From Vigna angularis (Eukaryota > Streptophyta > Magnoliopsida > Fabales > Fabaceae): DNA of 64,000 nucleotides. The position numbers were made by a program, and so were the translations under genes. The stretch lies in the NCBI RefSeq assembly GCF_016808095.1, contig NC_068970.1, positions 16,164,501 to 16,228,500 on the forward strand, in the 5' to 3' direction. Every line of letters begins with the position of its first letter. The stretch's first letter is position 1. Positions 37,849 to 53,471 of this stretch are shown piece by piece. Under the pieces are notes generated by a model. It ran no database searches. It was not told where the DNA came from and saw nothing but the letters and a program-made list of their open reading frames with translations.

Positions 37849-39352
37849 ATGCAGATGCAAAGCATGTCAACCACCATGGCTTCCTTTTCCCCTTTCCCAG
37901 CCACTCCTTCGTTGCAATCCAAACCCCGTCTCTTCCACAAGACCAACTTTTTATTCTCTCTCAGGTCCAGGACCCTTCCTATCTCTCCTTTGAAGGCGGC
38001 TGCTGCTGAGAACGGTGTCGGGACTGCCGTCGAGCCGCCGCCGGAGTCTTCTCCCCCGCCGCTCGAGAACAGTTCTGTTGGAACCAATGGGGCTGCTGCT
38101 GCTGCTGCTGTTGCGGTTCAGAGTGAGGAGGTGAAAGTTCAAAGTGGTTTCGTGGATCCAAGATGGGTTTCTGGAACATGGGACTTGAAGCAGTTTCAGA
38201 AAAATGGCACCACCGATTGGGATGCTGTAATTGATGCTGGTAATTTTATTATCCCTTGCTCATTGTGCTGGTAATGGTGATGCTTTTAATTTTTCTTTCT
38301 ATTAAATTAAGTTTTGGTTGATGCCTGTAACCCTTATAGCTTCATACATATCTGTTTCTTCTTCTTCAGTAATTTAAAGTAACCATTTTGCAGAGGCATT
38401 GTTGTTAATTGCTACAAATCTTGTTGACAAGAAAAAAAGATATACCTTTTTGCGGCTTTTAGATTGTAGATGTGTTCCAGTATGGTGTAACTTGTGATCA
38501 CATAGAAGTGCTCGGACTCTAGCTATTCTTGAATGATAAATTCTTTTTTCTGTGATTGTCATGGTGAAAAGCCTTTGTCAAATTAAATGTGGCTTGAAGA
38601 GTGTGACATTTCTACACCCCAATTGAAATCAGTTTGCTAATAAAATGGAGTAGATGGGTCTGTTTCCAATGTCATTCCTGATATATTCCAATTGACAGAG
38701 TATGGTTCATTTTGTGTTTATTTGACAGAGGGCTAACACATAGTTGATGTTGGATCAGATTCATATCTTGTTGGTTTCATTTTTTTCCCCTTAAAAAATA
38801 CATCAGCCTGTATTTCATCCCAGGGTGTAATTATTTTCAGAGGCTAGAAGGAGGAAATGGCTTGAGGATAACCCGGAATCATCCAGCAATGAAAATCCTG
38901 TAGTTTTTGACACCTCCATCATACCCTGGTGGGCATGGATGAAAAGGTTCCATCTCCCTGAAGCTGAACTACTCAATGGTCAGTTTTGATTTGCATTCCA
39001 GAATGAAATTAAAGAATAATTTCTTATGTCATAAGAGACAAATAAAAACTAACAGAACCTTCAATGTTAATTTTTTTCTTCTTCTTTTGAGTATCGTGCA
39101 GGTCGTGCTGCCATGATAGGATTCTTTATGGCATATCTGGTTGATAGCTTGACAGGAGTAGGCCTAGTGGATCAAATGGGAAACTTCTTTTGCAAAACTC
39201 TGCTGTTCGTGGCTGTTGTCGGAGTTCTTCTGATCCGAAAGAATGAGGACCTTGAAAACCTTAAGAAGCTATTGGATGAGACTACTTTATATGACAAGCA
39301 ATGGCAAGCAACTTGGCAGGACGAAAATTCAAGCACTCCAAAGAATGAGTAG
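37849..39352 (+). CDS. LIL3: Light-harvesting complex-like protein 3 (LIL3)
   Basis: 259 aa from exons 37849-38239, 38841-38978 and 39102-39352, all GT-AG; lengths sum to 780 nt. The start [14 protein letters not shown] is the first in-frame ATG after the probable 5' UTR; initiation at a later Met is possible. Residues 1 to about 50 are a plastid transit peptide; an Ala/Pro/Glu-rich linker follows, then the conserved core ([51 protein letters not shown]). The chlorophyll-binding-type first helix is [19 protein letters not shown] and a second membrane helix is [20 protein letters not shown]3 is a thylakoid protein that anchors geranylgeranyl reductase and supports chlorophyll and tocopherol synthesis in Arabidopsis. 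It is divergent from CLPR4 and convergent with GDH. Confidence 0.95.
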
Positions 39353-40925
39353 TGGAATTGCTGTTTTGTAGTTCTCCCTCTATATGTCTCTTAATACAGT
39401 TTCTATTACTCTTTCTAGTACAAAAAAGACATGGATATGAATTAGACATTGTAGTTCAAATCCTTCTCTCGTCCTAGCTTCAAATGGCCTAGATAGTTTG
39501 TCTGTTTGCAATGCGGGAATTGTCTTTTTCTTATTTCAAGATCCCTCAACTTCCAAAATTAATACGACTTTGTGGCAATTCTATTTTTTGTTTTTATCAT
39601 TTTTTCAGTTTCATTTTTGTTGCAATCTCAATTGAGATAACTAACATGAATTTGCGAAGCCCATCTTTCCTAGGTATTGATACGCATACAAAGGTTGACG
39701 TGAAATTTACCGAACATTTCCGTCTCTGAAAAGATCGTTCCATCACTGAACCAAACTTGCCATAATAATATTCTGAATGGAAGCGCGAGATAGAGACCAC
39801 TGTATCATTGTTTTTTAAAGAGATCCCGATATATTGACAACCAAATTTTGCAACCAATGGAGCAAACACACTGAGAGCATCGTCTAAAGAGAGTCAAAGC
39901 AATGCAGAGAGAGTGAAAAGAGTGACGAAAACTGCAAAACCAAAAAGGAAGACAACCAAAAAGGAAGAAGAGGGAATTCCGAAATGAAAGCAAGAATAGG
40001 ACAATCTGAAATTTCTCTCCAAATACGCCCTCTACGCCAAAAAGAAACTTTTTTATAACCTTTTACAACCGAAATGAAAATGGGTCACGTGTAATTGTTA
40101 AAAAGTTGGCAAACTTTTGTTGTCAAAAAACGTTTTCATTCGGTCTTAGTGGTGATCTTCCTTTAATGAATGTTTCTTTCGTTAGAGATAAGAATCAACA
40201 AAACGTTTTCCTTCGGTCTTAGTGGTGATCTTCCTTTAATGAATGTTTCTTTCGTTAGAGATAAGAACAATGATCGTCTCTAATAAGATTTGTTTTAAAA
40301 TAAAAAATGTTACTTAGAGTAAGTCTTACATATGAGTTGCCAAAATTGAAGAGTTTTTAATATAAAAAATTGGATTTATAAGTGAATTTCTAAGTTAAAG
40401 CAACTTATTTGTACAACTCACATCAAAATAAATTTTTTCAAGAATGTAGTATGACTTGACATATACCAGACTGTCTTGATGCAACTATAACCTCTCAATT
40501 CTAAGAAATCTATTATGCTATTAGTTTAGTATTGTCATTTTATTAGATTGGTATTTTTCCGACAATGGGTTTTATGGAGATTATTTATTAGATTTTTTTT
40601 TAATGAAGATTCTTTTTTAGTAAAGGAAGATGAGCCCATGACTAAGATTTCAAAATAAAAAGCAATAGACTAAAAAACTGCAATCCACTAATACATCAAA
40701 CTAGAACAACTAGAACAACTAGAACATTTGAAACAAATATGGCTGTAACTATGGCATTATCAAACACCAAATGACAAGAACCATACACATTGGACAGACC
40801 AAATGGCGAGAATAATGTTTTATTGGCAAGTCTCTAATGCCTTTTACTTGACTAACTAAACCTAGACTAAACCTAGATTAAAGAAATCACAGCCATATAA
40901 AATCCTACTCTTGTAGGTTCAGAAC
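39353..40925. other. Intergenic between convergent LIL3 and GDH
   Basis: Holds both 3' UTRs and a 73-bp tandem duplication (40127-40268). Overlapping frames at 39511-39993 are not supported. Confidence 0.5.
40127..40268. repeat. 73-bp tandem duplication
   Basis: Units starting 'aaaacgttttc' at 40127 and 40200, nearly identical through 'gttagagataagaa'. Non-coding. Confidence 0.93.
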
Positions 40926-43846
<2,921 letters not shown>

Positions 43847-43909
43847 TCACTCAACTAAAGTGAAGAAGAGAATGCTATGGTTATGCAATATTAGGTGACT
43901 GAGTATGTG

Positions 43910-43962
43910 CTTTTATAGATGGAAGAAAGAGAAAGAAAGAGAAAGAAAGAGAGAGAGAGCCA
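43910..43962 (-). promoter_or_regulatory. GDH core promoter: TATA box and CT-rich tract
   Basis: TATAAAAG on the minus strand at 43910-43917, about 118 bases upstream of the ATG at 43792. Immediately upstream is a CT tract (plus strand gaaagaga repeats, 43921-43962). Such pyrimidine tracts are common near plant promoters; a regulatory role here is inference. Confidence 0.6.
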
Positions 43963-44336
43963 AAGTAGGCATAGATTATTTTTGTTTGACTTGAAACTCT
44001 CAAACTAAATGTAACCGTCATTATATTTATTTTCATTATTTCATTGTTTAATTATTTCATTAATTAGGCATTGATAGATTTTGTCTATATCACACAGTCA
44101 TCCATGTCATTCTTATCTATATAATAATTTAAATATCATTCTTATCTATAAAATTCTTGTTAATGAAATTATATAAAATATAAGAAAAAAGAATATTTTA
44201 TTTTTAATATTTCTAATTATCATGAATTTTTAAAGTAATTTTTATAAACTAATAATCTTATTGTAATAATAATTAAAAAAAGTTAAAATCATTTGCGGTG
44301 TCTATATAAATTCAATTATCATCCTTTGCAAATGTA

Positions 44337-44387
<51 letters not shown>

Positions 44388-45314
44388 GAAAGGTGAATTT
44401 ACTAATATTCTTTATAAAAACAAAAACTTAAAATAATAAATTCAGCATAAAAATACTTACATTCACCACGAATTAAAATTGAACTCTATTTTGTCTAATC
44501 TTATGGTGAACAGTTAAATATAACTTTTTTTTTAGTAACAATAAAGAATTAAAAAATGTAGGACATTGATTAAACTATTAATAGTTAAATTTAAAATTTT
44601 TATTATTACTATTGTTGATAAATTTACTTTTAGACTAAATACATTATGTACATTAAATATCAATACATAAATATTGACATTTAGTTTTATACTAATTATA
44701 TCAGTTATTATCTTTATACAATAAATATGATATATAATATATATTATTATAAATATTTACAATATAAATTTTGTATCTTACCATAACCATAAAAAACTCC
44801 TCTAATTATAATTTATAATTAGTAATGTATTATAAGAAAATATTTATCAAGTTATTACTATAAAAATAATGTAATATAGAAGATTTTTGTTTGACAGTTT
44901 CAAAAATATCTATTAATTTTCAGCCGTTTTCACTTAAAAATATAATTAAGTTTTATTTTTCTTTAACGATTCAATAAATAAAATCATAATTAATTTTAAT
45001 TATTTTATTGTTTAATATTTATTTTAGTTTTCTTATTTGCTAGTTTTGTTTAAACTGGTTTTTCTATTTTTTAATTGTTTAAAGTGGTCTCATTTTTTGT
45101 AAAAATGATTCAATTTGATCATTTTGTTCATACCATTTAAAACGCTAACGACGTATTGTCTACTTAAGTCAATTTGAATGACTTGTTCAGTTTTGAAATA
45201 TGTGGCAACATCATTAATGCAACAAAAATCCGTCGGTACTGCGATCTGATTCATCTTCTTCTTTTTTTCTCCTTTTCTTCTTTCCTTTACTTTTTCCAAT
45301 CTAGAAAAATTAGC
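43963..45314. other. Intergenic with an (AT)n tract
   Basis: (AT)n at 44339-44385. The rest is very AT-rich with no supported gene. Confidence 0.6.
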
Positions 45315-45374
45315 ACATTACAAACGAATGTCATACAGATTCATACATTACAAACGAATGTCATACAGATTCAT
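45315..45374. repeat. 30-bp tandem duplication
   Basis: Two copies of a unit beginning 'acattacaaacgaatgtc' at 45315 and 45345. A further phrase 'acaatttcataacctgtac' occurs just after and again near 45497. Confidence 0.9.
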
Positions 45375-46002
45375 ACAATTTCATAACCTGTACAAAATTT
45401 CATCATTCCCTTTTTATTCATTATCCCACTTTGTTTTGTTCTACAATTGTATTATCATTCAATTGTCATTACAACAATTTCATAAAAATTAACACAATTT
45501 CATAACCTGTACAAAATTATAGCCAACCTAAAAAATTACTTCACCACAAACACAAATCAAAAAGAGATAAAATAAAGAGAAGAGAATAAGGGATTTGGCT
45601 GGCTTCAAATCCATCACTGGCCAACAACGATGCACGGTGGTGGTAGTGCATTGCACGACGACAATGGACATGGCTTGGATGCGCCCTTGCATGAAAAAGG
45701 AAGAATAGAAGCATTACCCATCCCTTGCATGTGTTAGAGAAGAAGAAAATGAAGTGAAAAATCCAAGCTCGAAGGCGTTCGTGGCAATGGAAACGACAAC
45801 TTGGCTTAACGAAGATCTAGGCACGTCAAAGGACCTATAACTGCAATGTTTAAGTTGAGATGAGGGAAATGGGGAAGATGAGAGAATGAGAAATGGGGTT
45901 TGAGGTTGTGGAACAAGAAGAGAAATAAGTTTGCAATAAGAGAGATGAAACAAAATATAATGTGTGGTTCATAGAGAGAGAAAGAATGGCGAAAAAATTG
46001 TA

Positions 46003-46272
46003 GCTCTTTTTACTGAGGAATTTTTTCGTAGATAAATAAAATATAGATTATTGACAAATTTTTTCGTCAGTGAATAAAATATGTATTATTGATGAATGTA
46101 TCGATAGATTTTTTCGTCGGTAAATGAAATATGTGTTACCAAGAGACAAATCTATTAGTAATTAAAATTTTAAAAATTCATTAGTAAAATCTGTCAATAA
46201 TTCAAATTTACCAACGAATTTTTTTGTTGATAAAATTTCATGATAATTTCAATCATTTTTGTAGTAATCATT
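46003..46272. mobile_element. CACTA-like transposon end (partial)
   Basis: Clustered variants of 'gatttttcgtcggtaaa' and 'aaatttaccaacgaattttt' in both orientations, followed by 'atttttgtagta' at about 46260-46271. The last phrase resembles the reversed CACTA terminal sequence CACTACAAAAAT with one change. Subterminal 'accgacgaa' words plus such an end are typical of CACTA elements. The other end was not found. Confidence 0.4.
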
Positions 46273-48949
46273 TGTTTTTCCATTCAACATCCATATTCAT
46301 CCTATTTAGAATTTATGAAGTTGATTTTGCTCACTTTGATTTTTGTCTTCTCTCTTTTCTTTTGAGGTAGGGTGTATTTGTAAATTTGTGTGTTTTGTCA
46401 GCACACCAGCTACTCTGTAGAGATTTATTAGCCTTGAAAACAAAAATTTTTAAATTGAAAGTTCATTTCAAGCAAATGTTGCATCTTAACCATATTTTAG
46501 GGATATTGCTGCATGAATTGTTTAGTGTCAGGTACTATAATTAAATTTTAAGAGTTGTACTTATTAGTCAGATGACCATGATTGAATGAAGTATGTGTGC
46601 ATAATATTTTTCTAAAAAGAACTTTCTCTTGTTTTTCGTGACTTAAAATTATTTTAACAATTGACTCTTCTTTGTAGATTGTGAAATTTCACTTGTCTGA
46701 GGAGATCTTTCTTTTTGTTATGGAGGTTCAACTACCTTTGGATGTTAGTTCTCTAATTCCTTGTTTTTCTAAAGATCATTGAGAAATGAGAACCTATTTT
46801 TGTGTATATTTTAGTTTCCTTTAAACTCTAATTATCATCCTATATGTGTGTCACAAGTACTAATGGACAATGCCATACTAGCATATCAGATTAAGGGGAA
46901 ATTTCTACTAAGTGTGACTACTTTCTTACAATGAGATATGATAAATAGTTTAAAACTAGTGGATCTTCAATCACATAAAATATTTAGCTTTAAAATCAAT
47001 TTAGTCTTGATATTCAATGTATGCAGGGAAGCTGCATTAATTCTAAGGAGTTATGGAAGAAAACACATGCAAATGATCTTAGAAAAAAGAAGTAGCTGCT
47101 ATGTAGTCAAGCTTGCTACAGACTATTTCTGTTTGAATCTCACAGAATATGCAAGAGATAAACATACAAGGAAACATAAAACTGGCTATTAAATAACCTT
47201 ACATTAGAATAAAAACTGAAAAGAAACTGTAAAAGTATATGACACTGACCTACTATTCCTAATATTGTGGTAGACTTATTCAAAAGATAACTGCTATTGG
47301 AACCATAATTTGACTAAGTATTTCATTGTCTGGATCATCAGGAATTGTACGCAAATGATATAACCGCCAATGACCAGCGTTGCTTCTAGTGATGGAACCG
47401 AAATATCAAATGATATAATTAAATTCTTCATTTTCCCTTACCTTATTATGAATTTAGAAATTTACTGAAACATTGGCATCCAAATCTACTGACTCTTTTT
47501 TTTTATTATTGTTTAGTGGTTAGACACTTTTAGCGCTCTGACTGATCTTACAATGACTTTTGCAAGTTTTTTAAACTATACTTCGATCCAGTGTTACTCT
47601 TAGTGATATGATATACTCTTGTTACATAAAAAGGTCTTGAGTATAAAAGTGAAATGCTGTAAAAAAATCCTTGTAGTTGAGTGCAAAGGTGAAGGATAGG
47701 GACCGGACAATGTCATGACTCAGGGCATGATCGATAAGGCGTTTTTAGCATCTCAAAGCAATAACATCACGTGACAGAGGAACGCAGCAAGATGACCAAC
47801 ATCATTGCAAGGTTTCCTGTGCTTCTGAACAAAATATAATGCATGCATGAGTGACTGAACAGAACCCTTGCTCGAGGGAGTGAATACGTCGCCACCTCAT
47901 CACACATTTCGAAATAACACATCTCCCTAGCTTCAAACTATGCTGAATATTAATCATTGAATTACTTCTTATATCACTGACATTAGCTTCAACTAATTCC
48001 ATTCTTACTTGTTTATAATTATGACTAGTTTACCTTCTGTGTTTGTTTGATCTTATTTAAGTGATTGTGGTGGCACATGATTATAGTTACAACTATTATT
48101 CAATTTCTTACATTAATTTTTTTTTACTTAATGAACATACATGCTGGAGATTTTATTTTAAGCAAAATAATTCTATTTTTTATTAAAAAAGAGATTCAAA
48201 TTAATTAATTGAAGTCTTTATTTTATATCTAATCTCTTAATTTTTAAATGATAATGATTAAATTTAATTTCAATTGAATTTTTCAATTTTGAAATCAAAA
48301 CATGGTACCCATTATATCAAATTACATAAATGCCTATTTCAATTTATTAATATCAATTAATATTAATATTGAATGATTAAATTTTATTTTTTATAAATTA
48401 TCTCAATATACATAAACATTTATTTAATTAAATATTTTAGTTTCGTATTTTTCTCAATTATATTAAGTATCATTTTTTGAAGGTTGTAAGAGTTTAATTG
48501 TGATACTTTTTTATTAGAAAACAATATTTATGCATTAAAGTAAATATTTACTATTAGTTATTAACAAACAATACATGTAATTTTTTTCTTAATTATAAGG
48601 CAATGTTACATGAACATATCATGAACGTGACTGTTTTGATGGTTAAAATGAATTTCGCATTTAGTTACTATCTGGTATACAGGTATAAGACCTTGTAATT
48701 TTTATAAAATAAAAGTTCATCAACTTTCACACAAATATCCTTCTAGAAAAGTAATAAATAAGGTATCTTTTTATACAACTAAACTAGGGTATGAAGTCAA
48801 ACTATATAAACATATTTATATAATTACAACTAATATAGTATTTAACCATTTTTCATTATATAAAGGGTGTGCGAATATTTGTAAAGATTCTCCCAAACAA
48901 AATTTTTCATTAAGTGTGAGTGCATAAGAAAAGTTTTAATTACATTACG
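46273..48949. other. Intergenic, nothing firmly recognised
   Basis: AT-rich. Frames at 46938-47192 (plus) and 47802-48002 (minus) carry no recognisable domain. 47690-47800 is slightly GC-richer without an identifiable feature. Confidence 0.45.
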
Positions 48950-49430
48950 TTAAAGAATATTTTGATGTTTATCCGTGTTACCCCAATTGAAAAAAAATTG
49001 TTTTACCGTTGCCAATTAAGGTTTTGGGAAATTGGAACTCAGAATTACAAAAGGTTTTGGGAAATTGGTAAATTGTTATCATCGATACTATTGAATTCAC
49101 CCTAAATTTGAAAACATTGAAGAGTGTGCAAACATGTTCGGCAGCCTGTTCACATTGAATATAATTGGATAGCAGACTGATGATGCATCGTTTAGACACA
49201 GACAAATTTAGATGCGTTCAAAATTTGTGTATACGTGAAATATCATCTATTAAAATAGAGGGATAGTGTTTACTAGTATGAGAAGTGTGGTTATTGATAT
49301 AACTACTAACCTCGTTGCTTGTCGTCCCTTCTAATAAATCTGAAGACAAACCATTACTAAACCTTAATCCAAGGGGAAGACCTTGTTGATGATGATGGTC
49401 CACAACTCCTTCCAAGGCTGAATACTACCA
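48950..49430. repeat. Local duplication, copy A
   Basis: Diverged copy of 49728-50250. Shared landmarks in the same order: 'aagaatattttgatgttt', 'aatttgaaaacatt', 'agactgatgatgca', 'gatagtgtttactagt', 'gtgtggttattgatata', and a 'cttaatcca' to 'cacaactcct' end. Copy A has its own small internal duplication ('aggttttgggaaattgg' twice, 49019 and 49051). A minus-strand frame (49218-49415) has no recognised domain. Confidence 0.8.
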
Positions 49431-49727
49431 ATACTTCCCAAGGTTCCACCTTCTAATTTTTTTAAAATGTTCTTATAATATATTCTCATGATATATATAA
49501 TAATAATCCTACTTTTCTTTTTAGTCTTATTTAACTATTAACATATTTATTTTTATATTATTCCAAACATTAAATATGTATATAATTTTTATGTTTTAAT
49601 ATTTGAGTATATTAAATGAAAAGCATGATAGAAATAATGATTATTTAAAAGTATATATATCTATATATATATATATATATTAAGTGTATATAAAAATTTA
49701 TTACATATAATAAAAAAGTTTTGGAGA

Positions 49728-50250
49728 TAAAGAATATTTTGATGTTTATTCACCTTAAGCCCAATTGAGGAAAAGTTATTTTTACGGTGGTCTAATTAAG
49801 GTTTTGTGAAATTTAAGAATTACAAACAAACTGTTGTTGTGGATAATATTGAGGTGGTCTCACCCAATTGAATGCACCATGAATAACCTGGATCTGAAGA
49901 TAAATTTGAAAACATTAAAGGGTGTGCGAACATGTTGGGCAGGTCGTCGTATTGAACATATATTGCAGACTGATGATGCACCTATTGGTTTATGGGGTCA
50001 GCCTGTGTGTGCATAAGGTATCCGATGTTCAAAATACAGTGTATACAACAATTAAAATGTTGATAGAGAATACATAGAGATAGTGTTTACTAGTGAGGAG
50101 TGTGGTTATTGATATAATTACTAACATCGTTGCATGGATTCTTCTTGTTCCTTTCTATTACATCTGAATCAAGAAAGGGCAAACTTTGATTAAACCTTAA
50201 TCCAACATAAGGAAGACTTTGTTGATGAGGTCCACAACTTCTCTCAGAAC
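49728..50250. repeat. Local duplication, copy B
   Basis: Diverged direct copy of 48950-49430, about 780 bases away. A 60-codon plus-strand frame (49834-50016) covers the best conserved part but is not open in copy A, so coding is not supported. An AT-rich spacer with 'tatatctatatatata' lies between the copies. Confidence 0.8.
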
Positions 50251-50339
50251 AGTTTTCTTCCAAAATATTAAATATTTTTCTAGTAAAATCAGTTAAAAAA
50301 TTTACGATATTTAAATGTCAATTAAATTTTCATTTTTAG

Positions 50340-50401
50340 TTACTTCTTTATATAATAATAATAATATTATTATTATGAGTAATAATAATAATATTAATAA
50401 T

Positions 50402-50432
<31 letters not shown>

Positions 50433-51371
50433 ATAATAATATTAATAATATTAATAATAATAACATTAGTTATAATAATAATATTAAAATAAATAAAATA
50501 TATAAAATTTTAAAAACCATAAAAATCTTAACCTTTAAAAACCGAGTAAGATTTTTATTTTTTTAAATTTTTATTTAGTTTATTTTTTATTTAATAATAA
50601 AACATATTAAAAAATAAAAAATATTTTTAACTAAAAACAAAATTAAAAAATATTAAATTAAAAAAATTATTTGTTTTAATTTAATAATAAAAAATATTTT
50701 TAATTTAATAAAAGTTTAATTAACTTAATATTTTTCACATAATTAAATATATATTAATATTTTAATTTATAAAATATTATTTATTAAAATTAAATAAATA
50801 AAAATATTATAAAATTAAAAAAATATATTAACAGATTATGATTAACATATTTAATTGGAATTATTTATATGTTAATCATATTTATAAACAATTAACATAT
50901 TTAATTTGAATTATTTAACCGTATCTACAAATACAGTTAACATATTTTTTTTATATTTTTTAGTTTTTAATTTTATAATATGTTTTATTTATATTTTTTA
51001 ATAAATAATATTTTATAAACTAAAATATTAATATATATTTAATTATATAAAAGATATTAAATTAATAAAATATTTATTATATTGAAAAAATATTTTTTAT
51101 TATTAATTAAAATTAAAAAGTAAACTAAAAAAGTTTTAATCAATATTTGAATGTTGATTAAGTAAATTTTTTAATTAGTTTTCGAAGATTAAGTAAATTT
51201 TTTATTCAAATTTTGAACGTAGGTTATTATTAATAAAAAGAGAGTATGTATGACATTCTAGAGTTGTCAATGAAAATTGGGAAGTGCATGGTAGTGCTCT
51301 TCCTCCCAAGGCTAAATACCACCAACACCTCACACGGTTTCACTCTATCATCAGTATTTACACTTAAAAAC
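50340..51371. repeat. (AAT)n-rich and very AT-rich spacer
   Basis: 50350-50475 consists of AAT/ATT units in mixed orientation. 50480-51230 is almost only A and T with partly inverted repeats of 'ttaatatatatttaat' type. No gene. Confidence 0.85.
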
Positions 51372-51596
51372 ACTTAAGATTGAAACTGTAAAATAATTTT
51401 AGAGAGTTTGATTGATTCTTCTCACAATCTTCTATTTATAAGAATAAATTGATACACAAGTACATGATAAATAGGGTAACTCTAAACACAATATAATCAT
51501 GATAAATAGGGTAATCCTAGACACAATATAATCATGATAAATAGGGTAACCCTTGACACACTATAATGATAATAAAATAGGATAAATATCCTAACA
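51372..51596 (-). repeat. 3' LTR of the first copia element
   Basis: 225 bp. In element orientation it begins TGTTAGGATATTT and ends CTTAAGT. Contains three tandem ~35-bp units with 'catgataaatagggtaa'. The last bases of the RNase H frame and the polypurine tract abut it. Confidence 0.95.
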
Positions 51597-51605
51597 CTCC
51601 CCCTC
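51597..51605 (-). promoter_or_regulatory. Polypurine tract of the first copia element
   Basis: GAGGGGGAG on the minus strand directly before the 3' LTR; the plus-strand primer for reverse transcription. Confidence 0.85.
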
Positions 51606-51718
51606 AAGCTGGAGCATACAAATTGTATGTACAAAGCTTGGAACAAATAAACTCAATTCGAGGATCCCTTAATGACTTGGTCAATACATCTGCGAGTTGA
51701 TCATTTGACTCAATAAAC

Positions 51719-53188
51719 TCAGTACATATTGGTCAACAACTTTTCACGAACAAAATGACAGTCAATTTCTATATGTTTAGTCCTCTCGTGAAACACTGGA
51801 TTTGATGCAATGTAGAGAGCAGCTTGATTGTCGCAATACATCTTCATAGTATGGATGTCACAAAATTTAACCTCTTGAAGGAATTGTTTCACCCATATAA
51901 GTTCACATGTTAGTGATGTCATTGCCCTATACTCGGCTTCCGCGGTTGATCGAGCTACTACATTCTGTTTCTTACTTTTCCATGAAATAATGTTTCTTCC
52001 CAGAAAAACACAATATCCTGTAGTAGACCGTCTATTAATAGGTGAACCTGCCCAATCTGCATCACAATACCCAGAGATCTGAATGCTTCCTTTATCTTCA
52101 TATAAAAATCCTTGCCCGGGAGCCTTCTTTACATACCTTAGAATGCGAATGAGAGCATTCCAATGGTCAACACATGGAGCCTGCATGAACTGACTAACCA
52201 CTTCAACTGCAAAGGATAGATCTGACCTTGTAATAGTGAGATAAATCAGTTTTCCAACCAACCTCCTATACCTCTCTAGATCGGAGAATAATTCACCTTC
52301 TTCTGTCCTTAATTTCTGGTTTGGGTCCATGGGACTGTCTACCGGTCTACAATCAATCATGCCTGTTTCTTGTAATATATCAATAGCATACTTCCTTTGG
52401 GAGATTACAACTCCATCTTTTGATTGCGCTACTTCAATGCCTAAGAAGTATTTGAGACTTCCAAGATCCTTGGTTTGAAAATGTCTACACAAGTACTCTT
52501 TTAGTTGAGATATTCCAACAACATCATTTCCTGTAATGACAATATCATCAACATATACTATTAAGTAAACACATTTCCTGAGAGAAGAATGACAATAAAA
52601 AACTGAATAGTCTGCTTCACTGCGTTTTAGCCCAAATTTTTGAACAATGAAGCTAAACTTTCCAAACCAAGCACGTGGGGATTGCTTGAGGCCATATAGA
52701 GATCGATGCAATTTGCATACCATACCAGACTCCCCTTGAGCAACAAACCTAGGAGGTTGCTCCATATAAACTTCTTCCTCAAGATCACCATGTAGGAAGG
52801 CATTCTTGATATCCAATTGATGAAGTGGCCAGTGATGAATGACTGCCATGGCAAAGAAGAGACGAATAGTAGTCATCTTGGCTACAGGAGAGAAAGTGTC
52901 ACAATAATCAAGACCATAAATCTGAGTATAACCTTTTGCAACAAGCCGAGCTTTGAGCTGATCAATTTCACCATCAGGGCCAACTTTAACTGCATACACC
53001 CATCGACAACCAACCGTCTTTTTTCCTGGGGGAAGGGGCACCAGCTCCCAAGTATTACTATGGTCAAGAGCCTGCATTTCTGCAATCATAGCTTGTCGCC
53101 ATCCAGGATGATCAAGTGCTTCTTTCACATTCTTGGGTATAACAACAGAGGACACTGAGGATAAAAGAGAAAAATAGGAGGGTGACAA
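51719..53188 (-). pseudogene. Copia reverse transcriptase and RNase H
   Basis: A 489-codon open stretch. RT begins EALDHPGWRQAMIAEMQALD, followed by KARLVAKGYTQIYGLDYCDT, LHQLDIKNAFLHGDLEEEVY, SLYGLKQSPRAWF and the catalytic YVDDIVITG. RNase H follows with YCDADWAGSPINRRSTTGYC, STAEAEYRAM and CDNQAALYIASNPVFHERTK. All catalytic acidic residues that I can check are present. A frameshift at 51719 cuts off the last residues (EFIESNDQLADVLTKSLRD is in another frame just downstream). It is the best-preserved part of the element and a good source of phylogenetic signal. Confidence 0.95.
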
Positions 53189-53471
53189 TCGATGATAGCT
53201 TAGAAAATTATAAATGGGATGAGGGTTTCGAGTGGAACGAGTACTTTTTCTGAGGGCAATAGGTCATGCTGAATCATTTGCACCAGGAGGCGTGGGAGGA
53301 GGTGACGAGGGAGAAGAATCTGAAGTAGGAGATTCACCATTGTCTTGGGGAGGTGGACTATCCATTGGGGCCCTGTGTGGGATTGTGATCAAGACTTGGA
53401 ATGACAGAGACAGTGGAGCTATTTGACTCAGTCATTGGAATAGGAAGGACCTGCTGGAGGATAGAAACATC

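Noticed and set aside
37830..38179. Minus-strand frames opposite LIL3 exon 1
   Set aside because: Shadows of the GC-rich transit peptide and Ala-rich linker of LIL3.
53232..53426. Gly-rich plus-strand protein
   Set aside because: Antisense to the copia linker between integrase and RT.
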